A stretch of 64,000 nucleotides of DNA from assembly GCA_027488815.1 (NCBI GenBank), contig JAIYAX010000011.1:1-64000 (forward strand). The letters are read 5' to 3'. A program made the translations under genes and the position numbers. Of the stretch, positions 22,715-32,283 are shown piece by piece; the first letter of the stretch is position 1, and the number at the start of each line of letters is the position of its first letter. The stretch comes from Cytophagaceae bacterium. Its GTDB lineage: Bacteria; Bacteroidota; Bacteroidia; Cytophagales; JAIYAX01. Under the pieces are notes generated by a model that was not told where the DNA came from, did no database searches, and saw only the letters and a program-made list of their open reading frames with translations.

Positions 22715-25231
22715 ATGCAAAAGTTTTCGTTTTGTTTTTTACTAATTCTATTCTCTCATGGGTTGTATTCTCAACAGTTGTTGTTCACTGAGCCAAAGTT
22801 GCTGCCGGTTGCGATCAATGGAGAATCTGATGTTGACTTTCCCATGTTTGCACCTGATGGAACTAAGTTGTTTTTTTCCAGAAGCGGAAGTGAACAAAAC
22901 GCAGGAGGCAAAGAAGCAGGCGGAGACATTTGGTTTACTTCTTTGGATACAGATGGAAACTGGAAACAAGCCATCAATGCCATCGAAGGACTTAACAACG
23001 ATCAGGAAAATGCAGTGGTTGGCATCAATGAGAGCGCTACCCGGATTTATTTATACAATTCATACCTCAAGGCCAACCCAAGTCGCATCAGCATCTGTTA
23101 CAGCGATTGGATCAACGGGGCATGGAGCAGCCCGAAATTGCTCAATATTGGCACCATTGAAGTAGGCCTCAATCCTTACGGCCTGTTTATGAACACCAAA
23201 GAGGATGTGCTGCTGCTTTCTGTCACAGGTCTGGAAGGGCAGGGAGAAGAGGATATTTATGTCAGCTTCAAAAAAGATGGTGGAAAATGGTCAAAGCCCT
23301 TGAATTTGGGTCCGGTCATCAACACCAAAGGATACGATTTTTCACCCTTTCTGGATCACACAGGCAAAAACCTGTACTTCGCAAGCAATGGCCATGGTGG
23401 TTTTGGAGGAACGGATATTTTAGTTTCTACCCGTCTGGATGATACCTGGACAAGCTGGAGCAAACCCATCAACCTGGGAAGTAAAATCAATTCTCCTCAG
23501 GATGAGATTTATTTTACGATGACCAACAGAGACTTGGCTTTTTTTTCTAGCAAAAGAAACAGTGAGCGCTCTGCATTTTATGAGTCAAGCATACAGCTTA
23601 TGGAGAAAGCGGAGGTCGAACAAAAAAGCCTTCCAGTTGAAAAATTAAGCCAACTCACAGAGAAACCCCTCACCTTAATCAGCCGGATTAGCTCAAAGTC
23701 CTCCATGACAGCCATGCCGGAAGTAAGTGTCATGTTGGTTGATGAAGATGGTACAGTTCTCGAAAAAAAGAAAACCGGTCCGGATGGAACGGTGTTTTTT
23801 ACCAACCTAAAGAGCGATAGAAACTACAGGATTATGCTTGACACCAATGTGAGCGAGCTTAACATCAAGCAAATCATTCAAGAGAAGGTTGTAGCTGATC
23901 CTCAGATTGTTTATGCCATGTACGATGCAGGAGCATGGATCACCTCACCCTCAAATAGTCCATACATGGAGCTCATTTCGAGGGTAGTCTACAAAGCCAG
24001 CAGCAAAGAGGCTGAAGCCCGTTTAGTCATATTAATGGCTGAGGATGGAACAGAACTTGCACGAGCCTACACCGATGAGCAGGGTCTGGTGATTTTCCGT
24101 AAACTACCTACAGACCGTAAGTATAAGCTTAAAACAGAAGAGTCTGAACTAAACCTAAGCTACGTGATTGTAAAAGATACCGGCATGGTGCTGGCTCAAA
24201 AAGCCATTGAAACCCCAGTTGAGGCACCTAAAGCCAAATCAGCCCCTGAAAATCCACAACCAGTTTCATTGATCAAGCTCACACCAAGTAGTTCAGGTTC
24301 GGGTAGAAATGAACTCAATCTTTTACTCAGGGTAAGCCCCAAAGATGGCAAGGCCTTGCCTAGTTCAATCGGCCTGGTGATTGAAAATGACAAAGGGGTG
24401 ATCGTTTACAGAGGAAAAACAGATCAGGAAGGATATGTGCGCTTTGATAAGCTCAGTGCAGATAAGGGTTACCACATCAGGCTGGAAAATGAGAGCGACC
24501 TTTACCAACTAGGCATAGCCGAGAGCTACGACGATAGCAAGCTTCAAAGACTTTCGATCAGTTCACAACAGGCAAAAGGTCAGTACCTGGGCTGCATCAA
24601 TCAGAAACTGGTGAAAGAAAGGGGACAGTATAAGCTGATTTGCCGGCTAAAACCCACCCTGAATCAGGAACCAATGGCCAATATTCCCCTGGTACTGGTG
24701 GATGATTCCGGTCTGATTGTATCCAAAGCCAAATCCGACTCAAAAGGAGAGGTGGTCTTCAGGTCACTTTTTCCGGACAAAATGTACCGTCTGGTTTCTG
24801 AACGACCCTTGCCCAATGCAGATATTCAAACCTTCTATCAATTCGACCTCAATGAAGCTGCTCTGATGGATACCAGCACCATGAGACCTCGTATTGGAAC
24901 CAGTTTTACGGCAAACGTTTTGTTCAATTATGACAGGTATGATATCGAGGAGCAATTAAACGGCCCATTGCTTAAGCTGATGGACGAAATGGTGAAGTCT
25001 TATCCTACAGTAAAGCTTACGCTTGTTGGACATGCTGACCAAGCCGGAGAGGAGAGTTACAACCTTCAACTTTCAAGAAAGAGGGCAGAAGCACTAAAAA
25101 CCTTCCTAACACGCAAGTATCGTCTTCGCCCGGATGCCATTCAAATTGATGCCAAAGGAGAAAGTCTTCCTTTGATGGCAAGTGCTGAAGAGGTCAATCG
25201 TAGGGTTGAACTGCTGGTACAAGGGTACTAG
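22715..25231 (+). CDS. OmpA-family protein with PD40 beta-propeller
   Basis: 838 residues. Signal peptide (1-20), then a PD40/WD40-like beta-propeller (about 30-310; FPMFAPDGTKLFFSR, DFSPFLDHTGKNLYFASNG). Four carboxypeptidase-regulatory-like repeats follow, each with VLVDEDG...PDGTVFFTNL/DEQGLVIFRKL/DQEGYVRFDKL/SKGEVVFRSL. A C-terminal OmpA domain (about 720-838; VLFNYDRYDIE, VGHADQAGEESYN, LSRKRAEAL, NRRVEL) should bind peptidoglycan. Order propeller-CRD-OmpA resembles the T9SS protein PorE without its TPRs. Located in the outer membrane or periplasm, probably as structural link. Convergent overlap of 4 bp with the next TonB receptor. Confidence 0.92.
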   Translation: MQKFSFCFLLILFSHGLYSQQLLFTEPKLLPVAINGESDVDFPMFAPDGTKLFFSRSGSEQNAGGKEAGGDIWFTSLDTDGNWKQAINAIEGLNNDQENAVVGINESATRIYLYNSYLKANPSRISICYSDWINGAWSSPKLLNIGTIEVGLNPYGLFMNTKEDVLLLSVTGLEGQGEEDIYVSFKKDGGKWSKPLNLGPVINTKGYDFSPFLDHTGKNLYFASNGHGGFGGTDILVSTRLDDTWTSWSKPINLGSKINSPQDEIYFTMTNRDLAFFSSKRNSERSAFYESSIQLMEKAEVEQKSLPVEKLSQLTEKPLTLISRISSKSSMTAMPEVSVMLVDEDGTVLEKKKTGPDGTVFFTNLKSDRNYRIMLDTNVSELNIKQIIQEKVVADPQIVYAMYDAGAWITSPSNSPYMELISRVVYKASSKEAEARLVILMAEDGTELARAYTDEQGLVIFRKLPTDRKYKLKTEESELNLSYVIVKDTGMVLAQKAIETPVEAPKAKSAPENPQPVSLIKLTPSSSGSGRNELNLLLRVSPKDGKALPSSIGLVIENDKGVIVYRGKTDQEGYVRFDKLSADKGYHIRLENESDLYQLGIAESYDDSKLQRLSISSQQAKGQYLGCINQKLVKERGQYKLICRLKPTLNQEPMANIPLVLVDDSGLIVSKAKSDSKGEVVFRSLFPDKMYRLVSERPLPNADIQTFYQFDLNEAALMDTSTMRPRIGTSFTANVLFNYDRYDIEEQLNGPLLKLMDEMVKSYPTVKLTLVGHADQAGEESYNLQLSRKRAEALKTFLTRKYRLRPDAIQIDAKGESLPLMASAEEVNRRVELLVQGY

Positions 25232-28053
25232 CGCATCATTCGCATGATCCGCTGATTCGGGCCCCGCTGGTTCATCATATCCAGGTGTTTGTTTAGGGAA
25301 TAGATGAAACTTACCATGTAAATTCTGCCCAGATTATTGGTTCGGGTGGTTTCTATAAAATTGACATTGGCCTCCTGCGTTACTCCAAGGTTGCGGTCAA
25401 GCGCATTTATCACAGAAAGTTTTAACTCTCCACGGTCGTTTTTCAGCATCAGTCGTGAGAAATTGATGTTTATCAAGGGCAATTCCTGATAAAAACCATT
25501 GTTCAAATTCCGATAGATCTGGTAATCAAGCTCTGCATTCAGGATGTTCTTCTTTTTGATCGTGAAAATGGAATTCGCTGTCAGGTTTTGATTGAAAAAG
25601 GTTTGATCCTGTGCGCTGTTAAACGAAAACTGGCTTTGCTGATGGTTGATACGGAAGCCTAGATTTTGCTCGAAAAACTCCTTGTAGTTGTATTGGTAAT
25701 TGAAGTTACCGCCCAGGTTACGCTGGTTGATTTTGCTCTCGATGTTATTCAGCAGGTTGGGCCCTTGTGAAGTACTGGCATTACCGCCTAGACGAATACG
25801 GCTTTCGATCTTTTTGATAGGGAAGCTGAAGTTCAGATTGGCATTCAGTCGGATATTCTCACCCACATTGACCGGCTTGGTGGTTCTGATGAAGCGGTTA
25901 TCAACGGATTGGCTGCTGACAATGGCATTGGTTTCATAAGTCATGTTGGCAGAGGCAAACACGCTCAGGAACTTCACCGGGTCGAAGTAAAAATAATTCC
26001 CTCTGAGGTTGTGACGATAAGCAGGTTTCAAGTTCGGGTTTCCGGTGCTGATGTTCAAAGGATCAGTGTTGTCAATCAAAGGCTGAAGCTGCTGGATGCT
26101 CGGCTCCTGAATGTTGGTTTCATAGTCCATGGTCAGCCTTTTTGAGCTTGTAAAGTCATAGTTAAACCTTGCCACCGGCAAAAGATTTTCAAAGGTTCGG
26201 TTGATCCTTGTGTTGAATAGCGGCAGATTTCCAAGGAGTTGCGTCCTCTGAAAACTCAGTCCCAACGTGGCACTGTACTTGGAGCGGTTAAGCTTCAAGT
26301 TCATTCCCGGCTTGTGATACCTGAAGGAACTGTTGAATTTATTGGTCAGCTGAGGGTTCACCACTACTCGTCCGGCCGAGTCAGTGTTAAACACATCCTG
26401 ACGGGTATCATTATCGTTTTGGGTGTAGTTGTAATTGGTCTCCCAATACAGCCTTCTCGCAATAGGCTCGGTGTACGTGAATCCAGCCCCGTAATTCCGG
26501 GTGCTTACACGGCTGTCGTTGTTCTGTAAAAGGTTTTGAGTAAACAGGTTGGCGTTTTCTCCAAATCGGTTGACGGCTTTGAGTTCTGATTCAGTGTTAC
26601 GCTCGGTAAATCCAAAGTTGCCATTGCTGGTAAATGTCCGGCCCCGCTTGGCAAACTTGTGACGATAGAGCAAGGTATTTGAGTTGTTCAGACTTGAATT
26701 GTAAGACTCTGTTCTGCGATCTCCTGAATTTACCCGTACGTTTTCTGCTCCAAAACTTGAGGTATTGTTTTCAATGGTGGAATAAGTTTCGTTGTAACCA
26801 AGGCTGCTGGTAAATCTCAGGCTGTTGAGGCTGTCGATTTTGTGCTCAACTGTGGCATTCAAGCGGTGGTTAAAATTGGTGTTGTTTTGCCTAGTCTCAT
26901 CACGGGATACAAAGCTTCCGGAGTCTAAGAAGTTCTCCCTCAGCAGATTTGTCCTGAGGTCATGGTTGAGTTGATTATACAGATAGCTGGTGTTAAGCTC
27001 CGTTTTTTTGGACAAGCTTCGGTTGATGTTGATGCCTCCGGCATAGTTCTGCATAATGCCGTTTTGCCTTTGGCCGAAGTTTAGCAAATTGCCGGAAGTG
27101 TTGCTCAAGGTTCTGAAACCTCTGCCTCCTCCACCTGCTGAGGTACCCTGAAAATTGAGATAGTCTTGAATACCAAAGCCCGGCTCATTGATGTTGTTGC
27201 TGACCCCTAAAACGGATAACTGATTGCCTTTTGAAAAGCGATTGAGACTTAGTCTGGCTTTGTAGCGCTCATTGTCACCGATGCCGCCTTCCACTTTACC
27301 AAAGGTTCCATTTTTACGGTCCTCTTTCAATTCCAGGTTGATGGTTTGCTCACGGGTGCCATCGTCGATCCCTGTAAAGTCTGCCGTTTCCGATTTTTTC
27401 TCGAATACCTGCACTTTGGCGATCGCATCAGCAGGCAGGTTCTTTGAAGCCAGTTTTGGGTCTTTTCCGCCAAAGAAATCCTTGCCATCAACCATGATCC
27501 GCTGTACCTGCTTGCCCTGGGCTGTGACATTACCTTCGGCATCGACTTCTACGCCGGGTAATTTCTTGAGCAGTTGCTCCACATTGGCATTGGGAACCAC
27601 TTTAAACGACTGCGCATTAAACTCAATGGTATCTTTTTTAATGGTAACTGGAACGGCTTCTCCCTTGATAACGACTTCATCCAGCATTTTGCGTGATTGC
27701 CGGAGTGGTAGAGTGCCCAGATCCAGAATATCAGACTGTTCAGGTTTACTTACCCTTTTGATCAGCGTTTCGAAGCCTGTGTAGTTGATTTTCAGCATAA
27801 ATGGCCCTGCTGATGGTGTTTTCAATTCGAAATAACCGGAAACATTGCCAGCTGCAAAACCTGCCAGGGAGGAGTCACTTTCATTCATCAGCATGATCGT
27901 AACCGAAGGCAAGCCTCCTCCGGCGCTGTCAGCAACAGTACCTTTGATCACAAAGCGCTGGGCTTGCGCTGTTGAAACCCGGCTGAAAAGAAGTAGTAAA
28001 AATAATCCGGCAAAAAGGCTGTATCTCTTTAGCAGGTTGGGGTGGAAGCTCAT
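25228..28053 (-). CDS. TonB-dependent receptor-like outer-membrane barrel (OMP_b-brl_3 type)
   Basis: 941 residues. Signal peptide, a carboxypeptidase-regulatory-like domain (about 33-115; FVIKGTVADSAGGGLPSVTIMLMNESDSSLAG), a plug-like part (about 120-220; MLDEVVIKGE, QSFKVVPNANVEQLLKKLPGVEVDAEGNVTAQGKQVQRIMVDGKDFFG) and a C-terminal barrel of the beta-brl_3 type ending QRIMRMMR. This is the SusC-unlike receptor family that couples to GLPGLI proteins. Its start codon shares a base with the stop of the upstream GLPGLI gene (ATGA), so the two are coupled. Ligand unknown. Confidence 0.92.
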   Translation of the reverse strand: MSFHPNLLKRYSLFAGLFLLLLFSRVSTAQAQRFVIKGTVADSAGGGLPSVTIMLMNESDSSLAGFAAGNVSGYFELKTPSAGPFMLKINYTGFETLIKRVSKPEQSDILDLGTLPLRQSRKMLDEVVIKGEAVPVTIKKDTIEFNAQSFKVVPNANVEQLLKKLPGVEVDAEGNVTAQGKQVQRIMVDGKDFFGGKDPKLASKNLPADAIAKVQVFEKKSETADFTGIDDGTREQTINLELKEDRKNGTFGKVEGGIGDNERYKARLSLNRFSKGNQLSVLGVSNNINEPGFGIQDYLNFQGTSAGGGGRGFRTLSNTSGNLLNFGQRQNGIMQNYAGGININRSLSKKTELNTSYLYNQLNHDLRTNLLRENFLDSGSFVSRDETRQNNTNFNHRLNATVEHKIDSLNSLRFTSSLGYNETYSTIENNTSSFGAENVRVNSGDRRTESYNSSLNNSNTLLYRHKFAKRGRTFTSNGNFGFTERNTESELKAVNRFGENANLFTQNLLQNNDSRVSTRNYGAGFTYTEPIARRLYWETNYNYTQNDNDTRQDVFNTDSAGRVVVNPQLTNKFNSSFRYHKPGMNLKLNRSKYSATLGLSFQRTQLLGNLPLFNTRINRTFENLLPVARFNYDFTSSKRLTMDYETNIQEPSIQQLQPLIDNTDPLNISTGNPNLKPAYRHNLRGNYFYFDPVKFLSVFASANMTYETNAIVSSQSVDNRFIRTTKPVNVGENIRLNANLNFSFPIKKIESRIRLGGNASTSQGPNLLNNIESKINQRNLGGNFNYQYNYKEFFEQNLGFRINHQQSQFSFNSAQDQTFFNQNLTANSIFTIKKKNILNAELDYQIYRNLNNGFYQELPLININFSRLMLKNDRGELKLSVINALDRNLGVTQEANVNFIETTRTNNLGRIYMVSFIYSLNKHLDMMNQRGPNQRIMRMMR

Positions 28054-28796
28054 CAGCGGGTTTGAAAATTGAAGCCGTTCTTCCTCATGTTCTCGATCTG
28101 CTCTTTAACAGTTTGGTTAAATTGAGCCCTGCTGATTTTCTCACCACTTGTTGGCTTTTTGATATCGTTCTTCTTCAGGGTCTTAGGAGTGATTACTTTG
28201 GCCGATACGACTGTGTTCATCTCAACAAATTCCATTTCTAAGATAGCGCCTGGAAGTGAGCCGTACATATCGGGTCCAAGAAAAGGCCGAACACCCATCG
28301 TGTACCAGGCGTTCACCGTTTGTTTTCTTGCGGTATCGAGAAAAGTAGCCATCATGCAGGGATAGCCCATGATGGTTTTAGAGCCATCCCCAAATTTCCA
28401 GGCCAGTACTTTTAAAGTGTCGACAATCAGGTAGTTCTTGTTGAAAAATTCCTGGTTGGTAAGCTTTTCTTCGGTGCTTGTATTGGTATAGGTTTTCCCA
28501 ATCATACCACCCATACGGAAACGCATACCCCTACCTCCGCCCGGCGCATCAGGATCTTCATCCTCTTCTATGATCTGATAAAAGGACTCTGTTGGGTTGA
28601 AGTAGAGTTCGGTACGAAAGGTTTGAAACTCCGGCATCATGTTTTTCATTTCTTCCCGCTCTTTGGGCAGGTTCTTGTGAAGGTTGATGCGCACCTCATA
28701 CTCGATGTAGCCTTCTGTGATGGGCCCATTTTGAGCTGATAATGAGAGGCTTGCAAAAACAAACAGTAGTAAAAAAGTGAAATTAGTGGTCTTCAT
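28053..28796 (-). CDS. GLPGLI family protein
   Basis: 247 residues. Signal peptide (1-22), then ITEGYIEYEVRINL and the family's signature region MYGSLPGAILEMEFV, the GLPGLI-like element. The protein is secreted or periplasmic. GLPGLI genes are regularly placed before OMP_b-brl_3 receptors, as here, where coupling by ATGA with the receptor gene is complete. Function unknown; a role as surface or periplasmic companion of the receptor is inferred. It contains a GGGRGMRFRMGGM loop. Confidence 0.9.
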   Translation of the reverse strand: MKTTNFTFLLLFVFASLSLSAQNGPITEGYIEYEVRINLHKNLPKEREEMKNMMPEFQTFRTELYFNPTESFYQIIEEDEDPDAPGGGRGMRFRMGGMIGKTYTNTSTEEKLTNQEFFNKNYLIVDTLKVLAWKFGDGSKTIMGYPCMMATFLDTARKQTVNAWYTMGVRPFLGPDMYGSLPGAILEMEFVEMNTVVSAKVITPKTLKKNDIKKPTSGEKISRAQFNQTVKEQIENMRKNGFNFQTR

Positions 28797-28962
28797 GTCA
28801 GGATTTAATCAGAACTATGACTTTGTAACCTCGCTAAAAGTTTAGAATTGACCCGCCTTTTTTTATCAAAGGTGCGGAGGATTGATCTTGGGCCAAAGTC
28901 GTGGATAGGCGGTGGGGGACTTCATTTGGCCGACGATTGAAGATTGATGTACTTTGCAGAGT

Positions 28963-29667
28963 ATGATGACAGAGGTTATAATTCCCTTCCTTTCGCTGGT
29001 GGCTTTAGAAGTTGTTCTCGGTATCGATAACGTTATTTTTATTTCCATTTTGGCCGATCGCCTTCCGGAGAAACAGAGAGCTTCTCTGCGTTATTGGGGC
29101 CTCGGTCTGGCCATGGTGCTCAGGCTCATCCTGCTCTATTTTGTAGCCTGGATTTTAAAGCTGGACTATACCTTGTTCACAGTAGCAGGTAATGAAGTAA
29201 GCGGCAAAGAGCTCATATTGATCGGAGGCGGGCTTTTTCTCTTATTTAAAAGCAGCAAGGAAATCTATCACAAAACAGAGGCAGCCAATAGCCCAGATAA
29301 AGTCAAAAAAGGGCCGGTTTCTTTTGGACGCCTCTTGCTTGAAGTACTCGTGCTGGATCTGGTGTTTAGTGTGGATTCCATCATCACCGCCGTAGGGATG
29401 GTTTCGGAGCTCTGGATCATGTACGGTGCAGTCATTGTAACCGTAGTGATCATGGCAGCAGCGGCTGGCCCGATCAGTCGGTTTATTCACAAGCACCCTT
29501 CATTTAAAATCCTGGCCTTGAGCTTCTTACTGGTCATAGGATTTTCGCTGTTGGCTGAAGGCATGGGTATTCATATTCCCAAGGGTTATATCTACTTCTC
29601 TATGGCATTTGCCTTTATGGTAGATGTGCTTCAGGTTGTGACCGCTCCCAAAAAAAGTAAAAGTTAA
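28963..29667 (+). CDS. TerC-family membrane protein
   Basis: 235 residues from ATG 28963 (an in-frame TTG lies at 28954). Seven membrane segments. The TerC motifs are present: ALEVVLGIDNVIFISIL near the start, with acidic Asp in the membrane, and the second half LEVLVLDLVFSVDSIITAVGM with the paired E/D motif. TerC homologues are proposed metal exporters, especially of manganese, at exoenzyme loading; here the direct role is unproven. It precedes a GNAT gene by 12 bp. Confidence 0.92.
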   Translation: MMTEVIIPFLSLVALEVVLGIDNVIFISILADRLPEKQRASLRYWGLGLAMVLRLILLYFVAWILKLDYTLFTVAGNEVSGKELILIGGGLFLLFKSSKEIYHKTEAANSPDKVKKGPVSFGRLLLEVLVLDLVFSVDSIITAVGMVSELWIMYGAVIVTVVIMAAAAGPISRFIHKHPSFKILALSFLLVIGFSLLAEGMGIHIPKGYIYFSMAFAFMVDVLQVVTAPKKSKS

Positions 29668-29679
29668 GACCTTAGCTTT

Positions 29680-30237
29680 ATGCCACCTCCCGGCTTAACC
29701 CTTCGACCCATCACTGATGAGGATATTGAATGGGTGTTCCGGGGGCTTTCTAATCCGGAGGTGATCAGGTATTATGGGGTGTCTTACAGCAGTCTGGAGG
29801 ATACCCGTGATCAGATGCACTTTTTCAAAGAAATAGAGGCCAACGAAACGGGCAAATGGTGGGCTATCGAAAGGCTGAGCGACCGACAAATTCTGGGTGC
29901 TGCCGGTGTCAATCATATCCAGAAAATCCATCAGAAAGGGGAGATAGGTTATTGGTTCTTTCCTGAGTATTGGGCTCAGGGATTGAGCAAAACAGTCATC
30001 CCCATGATCTGTGAAGATGCTTTTGGGCGAATGGGTCTCCATCGGATTGAAGCTGTCGTGGAGCAGGAAAACACAGCATCAGCCAAAGCCTTGCTGGCTT
30101 GTGGTTTTACACACGAAGGGCTCATGAGAGATGCGGAATGGAAGCTAGGCCGTTGGATCAGCCTGGATATTTATTCCTTATTGGCCCCTGAGTGGAATGC
30201 TCAAAAGTTAAACCGAAATCCAAAAGAAAATCCATGA
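29680..30237 (+). CDS. GNAT acetyltransferase (RimJ/RimL-like)
   Basis: 185 residues. Residues about 5-165 form a RimJ/RimL-type GNAT domain: LTLRPITDEDIEWVFRGLSNPEVIRYYG, IGYWFFPEYWAQGLSKTVIPMICEDAFGRMGLHRIEAVVEQENTASAKALLACGFTHEG. It should transfer acetyl from acetyl-CoA to an amino group of an unknown protein or small molecule. The stop codon overlaps the start of the PhoD-like gene (ATGA), and TerC lies 12 bp upstream, so the three genes probably share a transcript. Confidence 0.9.
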   Translation: MPPPGLTLRPITDEDIEWVFRGLSNPEVIRYYGVSYSSLEDTRDQMHFFKEIEANETGKWWAIERLSDRQILGAAGVNHIQKIHQKGEIGYWFFPEYWAQGLSKTVIPMICEDAFGRMGLHRIEAVVEQENTASAKALLACGFTHEGLMRDAEWKLGRWISLDIYSLLAPEWNAQKLNRNPKENP

Positions 30238-31304
30238 AACCTTCAAATGTCATCTCTATTTTAAAACTGATCTGCCTTCTGGCCGGTTCTTTGTCAGCGC
30301 AGCCCCTGCGAATCGGCCTGGGCTCTTGTGGACATCAAGACCATGAATTGAAAACCCTTCAGTTGGCTTCTGAGGAAAAGCCTGATCTGTTTATTTTTCT
30401 GGGAGACAATGTGTATGCCGATACCAAAGACCTGAGCAAAATGAAAGAGAGTTACGCCAAACTAGCCAATAAGCCCTCTTTTCAGGCACTAAAAAAAGTG
30501 AGCAGACTGCTTGCGGTTTGGGACGATCATGACTACGGCTGGAACGACAGCGGACGGCATTATGAGCTTAAAGAACAGTCCAAGGAAGTGTTTCTTGACT
30601 TCTGGAACGAGCCCACTCAGTCCACCCGCCGAAGCCACAAAGGGATTTACCATGCAGAATGGATTGAGCATCAGGGTAAAAAAATTCAAATCCTTTTGCT
30701 TGATACGAGGACCTTCAGAGATGACCTTCGCCGTTGGCCCAAAGACAAGCCTCGTCCCAAACAGTATTTTTACTCCCTTGACTACGAACCTTATACCAAT
30801 GCTGACTCGACTTTATTGGGGGACATGCAATGGAAATGGCTGGAAGAGCAATTTATGCAAGCTGCAGACCTGAGAATTATATGCAGCAGCACCCAATTTG
30901 GTGTTGAGTTCAATGGCTATGAGGCCTGGGCTAATTTCCCTCTTGAACAACAAAAAATGTTCGACCTGATCAAAAAAACCAGAGCAGAGGGGGTGCTTTT
31001 TTTGAGTGGTGATGTGCACTATGCTGAGTTATCCATGCAGAAACATCCTGATCTTTACCCGATTTACGATTTGACAGCATCTGGTCTGTCGATGGATTGG
31101 TACTTCGCTACACCCAATACCTATCGAATTGAGGGGCCTGTCATGACTAATCATTTTGGCCTGCTCAGCATAGATTTCCTTAACAAGAATAAGGAAATCA
31201 GAATGGAAGTAATTGATGTGCGTGGGAACAGCCGGTTTGACTATTCTTTTCCCTTGGCAGAACTGAGTTTCTCCTCTGTCAGGGAAAAGAAATCAGAGAA
31301 ATAA
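30234..31304 (+). CDS. PhoD-like alkaline phosphatase/metallophosphatase
   Basis: 356 residues from ATG 30234, which is coupled to the GNAT stop. Signal peptide (1-22, ending SLSAQ). The PhoD-type metal motifs are in order: GSCGHQDHEL (about 27), FLGDNVYAD (about 55-63), AVWDDHDYGWND (about 99-110), LLLDTRTFRD and LFLSGDVHYAE (about 260). It should be a periplasmic calcium/iron-type phosphodiesterase or phosphomonoesterase. It lacks the Tat motif, as in the shorter PhoD homologues of Bacteroidota. It ends 9 bp before the convergent membrane gene; a short hairpin (GCCT/AGGC) sits between. Confidence 0.9.
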   Translation: MKPSNVISILKLICLLAGSLSAQPLRIGLGSCGHQDHELKTLQLASEEKPDLFIFLGDNVYADTKDLSKMKESYAKLANKPSFQALKKVSRLLAVWDDHDYGWNDSGRHYELKEQSKEVFLDFWNEPTQSTRRSHKGIYHAEWIEHQGKKIQILLLDTRTFRDDLRRWPKDKPRPKQYFYSLDYEPYTNADSTLLGDMQWKWLEEQFMQAADLRIICSSTQFGVEFNGYEAWANFPLEQQKMFDLIKKTRAEGVLFLSGDVHYAELSMQKHPDLYPIYDLTASGLSMDWYFATPNTYRIEGPVMTNHFGLLSIDFLNKNKEIRMEVIDVRGNSRFDYSFPLAELSFSSVREKKSEK

Positions 31305-31313
31305 GCCTCTTTA

Positions 31314-31736
31314 TTAGGCCTTTGCTGGAAATAGCCTGACTGAAAGGAGGTAGCCAAGATAACCCATAGGCAGATAGGCCATGGCGAGATCCAGCACATT
31401 GAACCACATGGGAGAAGGCAACATATACACGTTGATGCTACCACCAATCAAAAACAAAACCGAGCAGATCAAAGCCATAAGCAGTTTCTTCTCTTTAGCG
31501 ATGGATGCTGCTACAGCTGCTCCGAACAAGGTACCCAGGGCATGAGCCAGAAAGGGCATTAAAAAGTTCTTAGGTTCAAACAAAGGCAAGCCTGCCAATA
31601 AGCCTTCCATCGTTGTCACATCTACCCCCTCAGGTGGAGGAATTAGATAAGGGCTCAGGCTGATTAATCCACCATTGACAAATGAACCCAAAACAACCCC
31701 GGCAAGTACCGAGAGTATAGTCCTAAGTGTTTTCAT
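31314..31736 (-). CDS. Hypothetical four-helix membrane protein
   Basis: 140 residues with four membrane segments (ILSVLAGVVLGSFVNGGLI; FLMPFLAHALGTLFGAAVAASIA; LLMALICSVLFLIGGSIN; LAMAYLPMGYLGYLLSVRL). It matches a short conserved Bacteroidota membrane family I cannot name. Convergent with the PhoD-like gene; monocistronic. No function is suggested by neighbours. Confidence 0.75.
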   Translation of the reverse strand: MKTLRTILSVLAGVVLGSFVNGGLISLSPYLIPPPEGVDVTTMEGLLAGLPLFEPKNFLMPFLAHALGTLFGAAVAASIAKEKKLLMALICSVLFLIGGSINVYMLPSPMWFNVLDLAMAYLPMGYLGYLLSVRLFPAKA

Positions 31737-31893
31737 GTTTAGCTAAGAGTGAAATTTTCAGCAATTAGACTAGTGTCACCGAAAAATGCAAATGTCTTCA
31801 TCTTCCGAAACTGGATACTCATGAAAGTAAATCAATCATTAGAGGACATTACTTCTTGACCTACTTCCTATTTTAAATAAATTTCCGTTCTAA

Positions 31894-32283
31894 ATGACTG
31901 AACAAATGAAAAAGAAAATTGAATGGGGTCTTTGCATACTCTTGGCCCTTCTCTACCTCAATGCCGGATTAAACAAAGTGTTTATGTACATGCCTCCTCC
32001 GGCTGATCTCCCCGAACCCATGGTTAAACTAATGGAAGCCTTCAATACCATTGGCTGGCTGATGCCTTTGGTGGCTTTTGCTGAAATAGTAGGAGGTATT
32101 CTGATTTTGATTCCTCGTTTTAGAGCATTGGGGATGTTGGTGTTATTTCCAATTCTGGTGGGCATCTTTCTGACACATCTGATTCAGTTCCCGGCGGGAT
32201 TACCCATTGCTATCGCCATGTTGGGAATTCAGGGTTGGGTGATGATCAACCATAAGGAGAAACTGCTTCCATTGATCCGTTAG
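31894..32283 (+). CDS. DoxX-like membrane protein
   Basis: 129 residues with four membrane segments. The N-terminus LCILLALLYLNAGLNKVFMY and the second block AFAEIVGGILILIPRFRALGMLVLFPILVGIFLTH are DoxX-family features. The family is involved in sulphur/oxidative metabolism in some organisms, but here the role is open. It overlaps the convergent membrane gene by 4 bp. Confidence 0.82.
   Translation: MTEQMKKKIEWGLCILLALLYLNAGLNKVFMYMPPPADLPEPMVKLMEAFNTIGWLMPLVAFAEIVGGILILIPRFRALGMLVLFPILVGIFLTHLIQFPAGLPIAIAMLGIQGWVMINHKEKLLPLIR

Noticed and set aside
31305..31319. GCCT/AGGC hairpin between the PhoD-like and membrane-protein genes as terminator
   Set aside because: Four-base stem only and no proper T-run; too weak to list.
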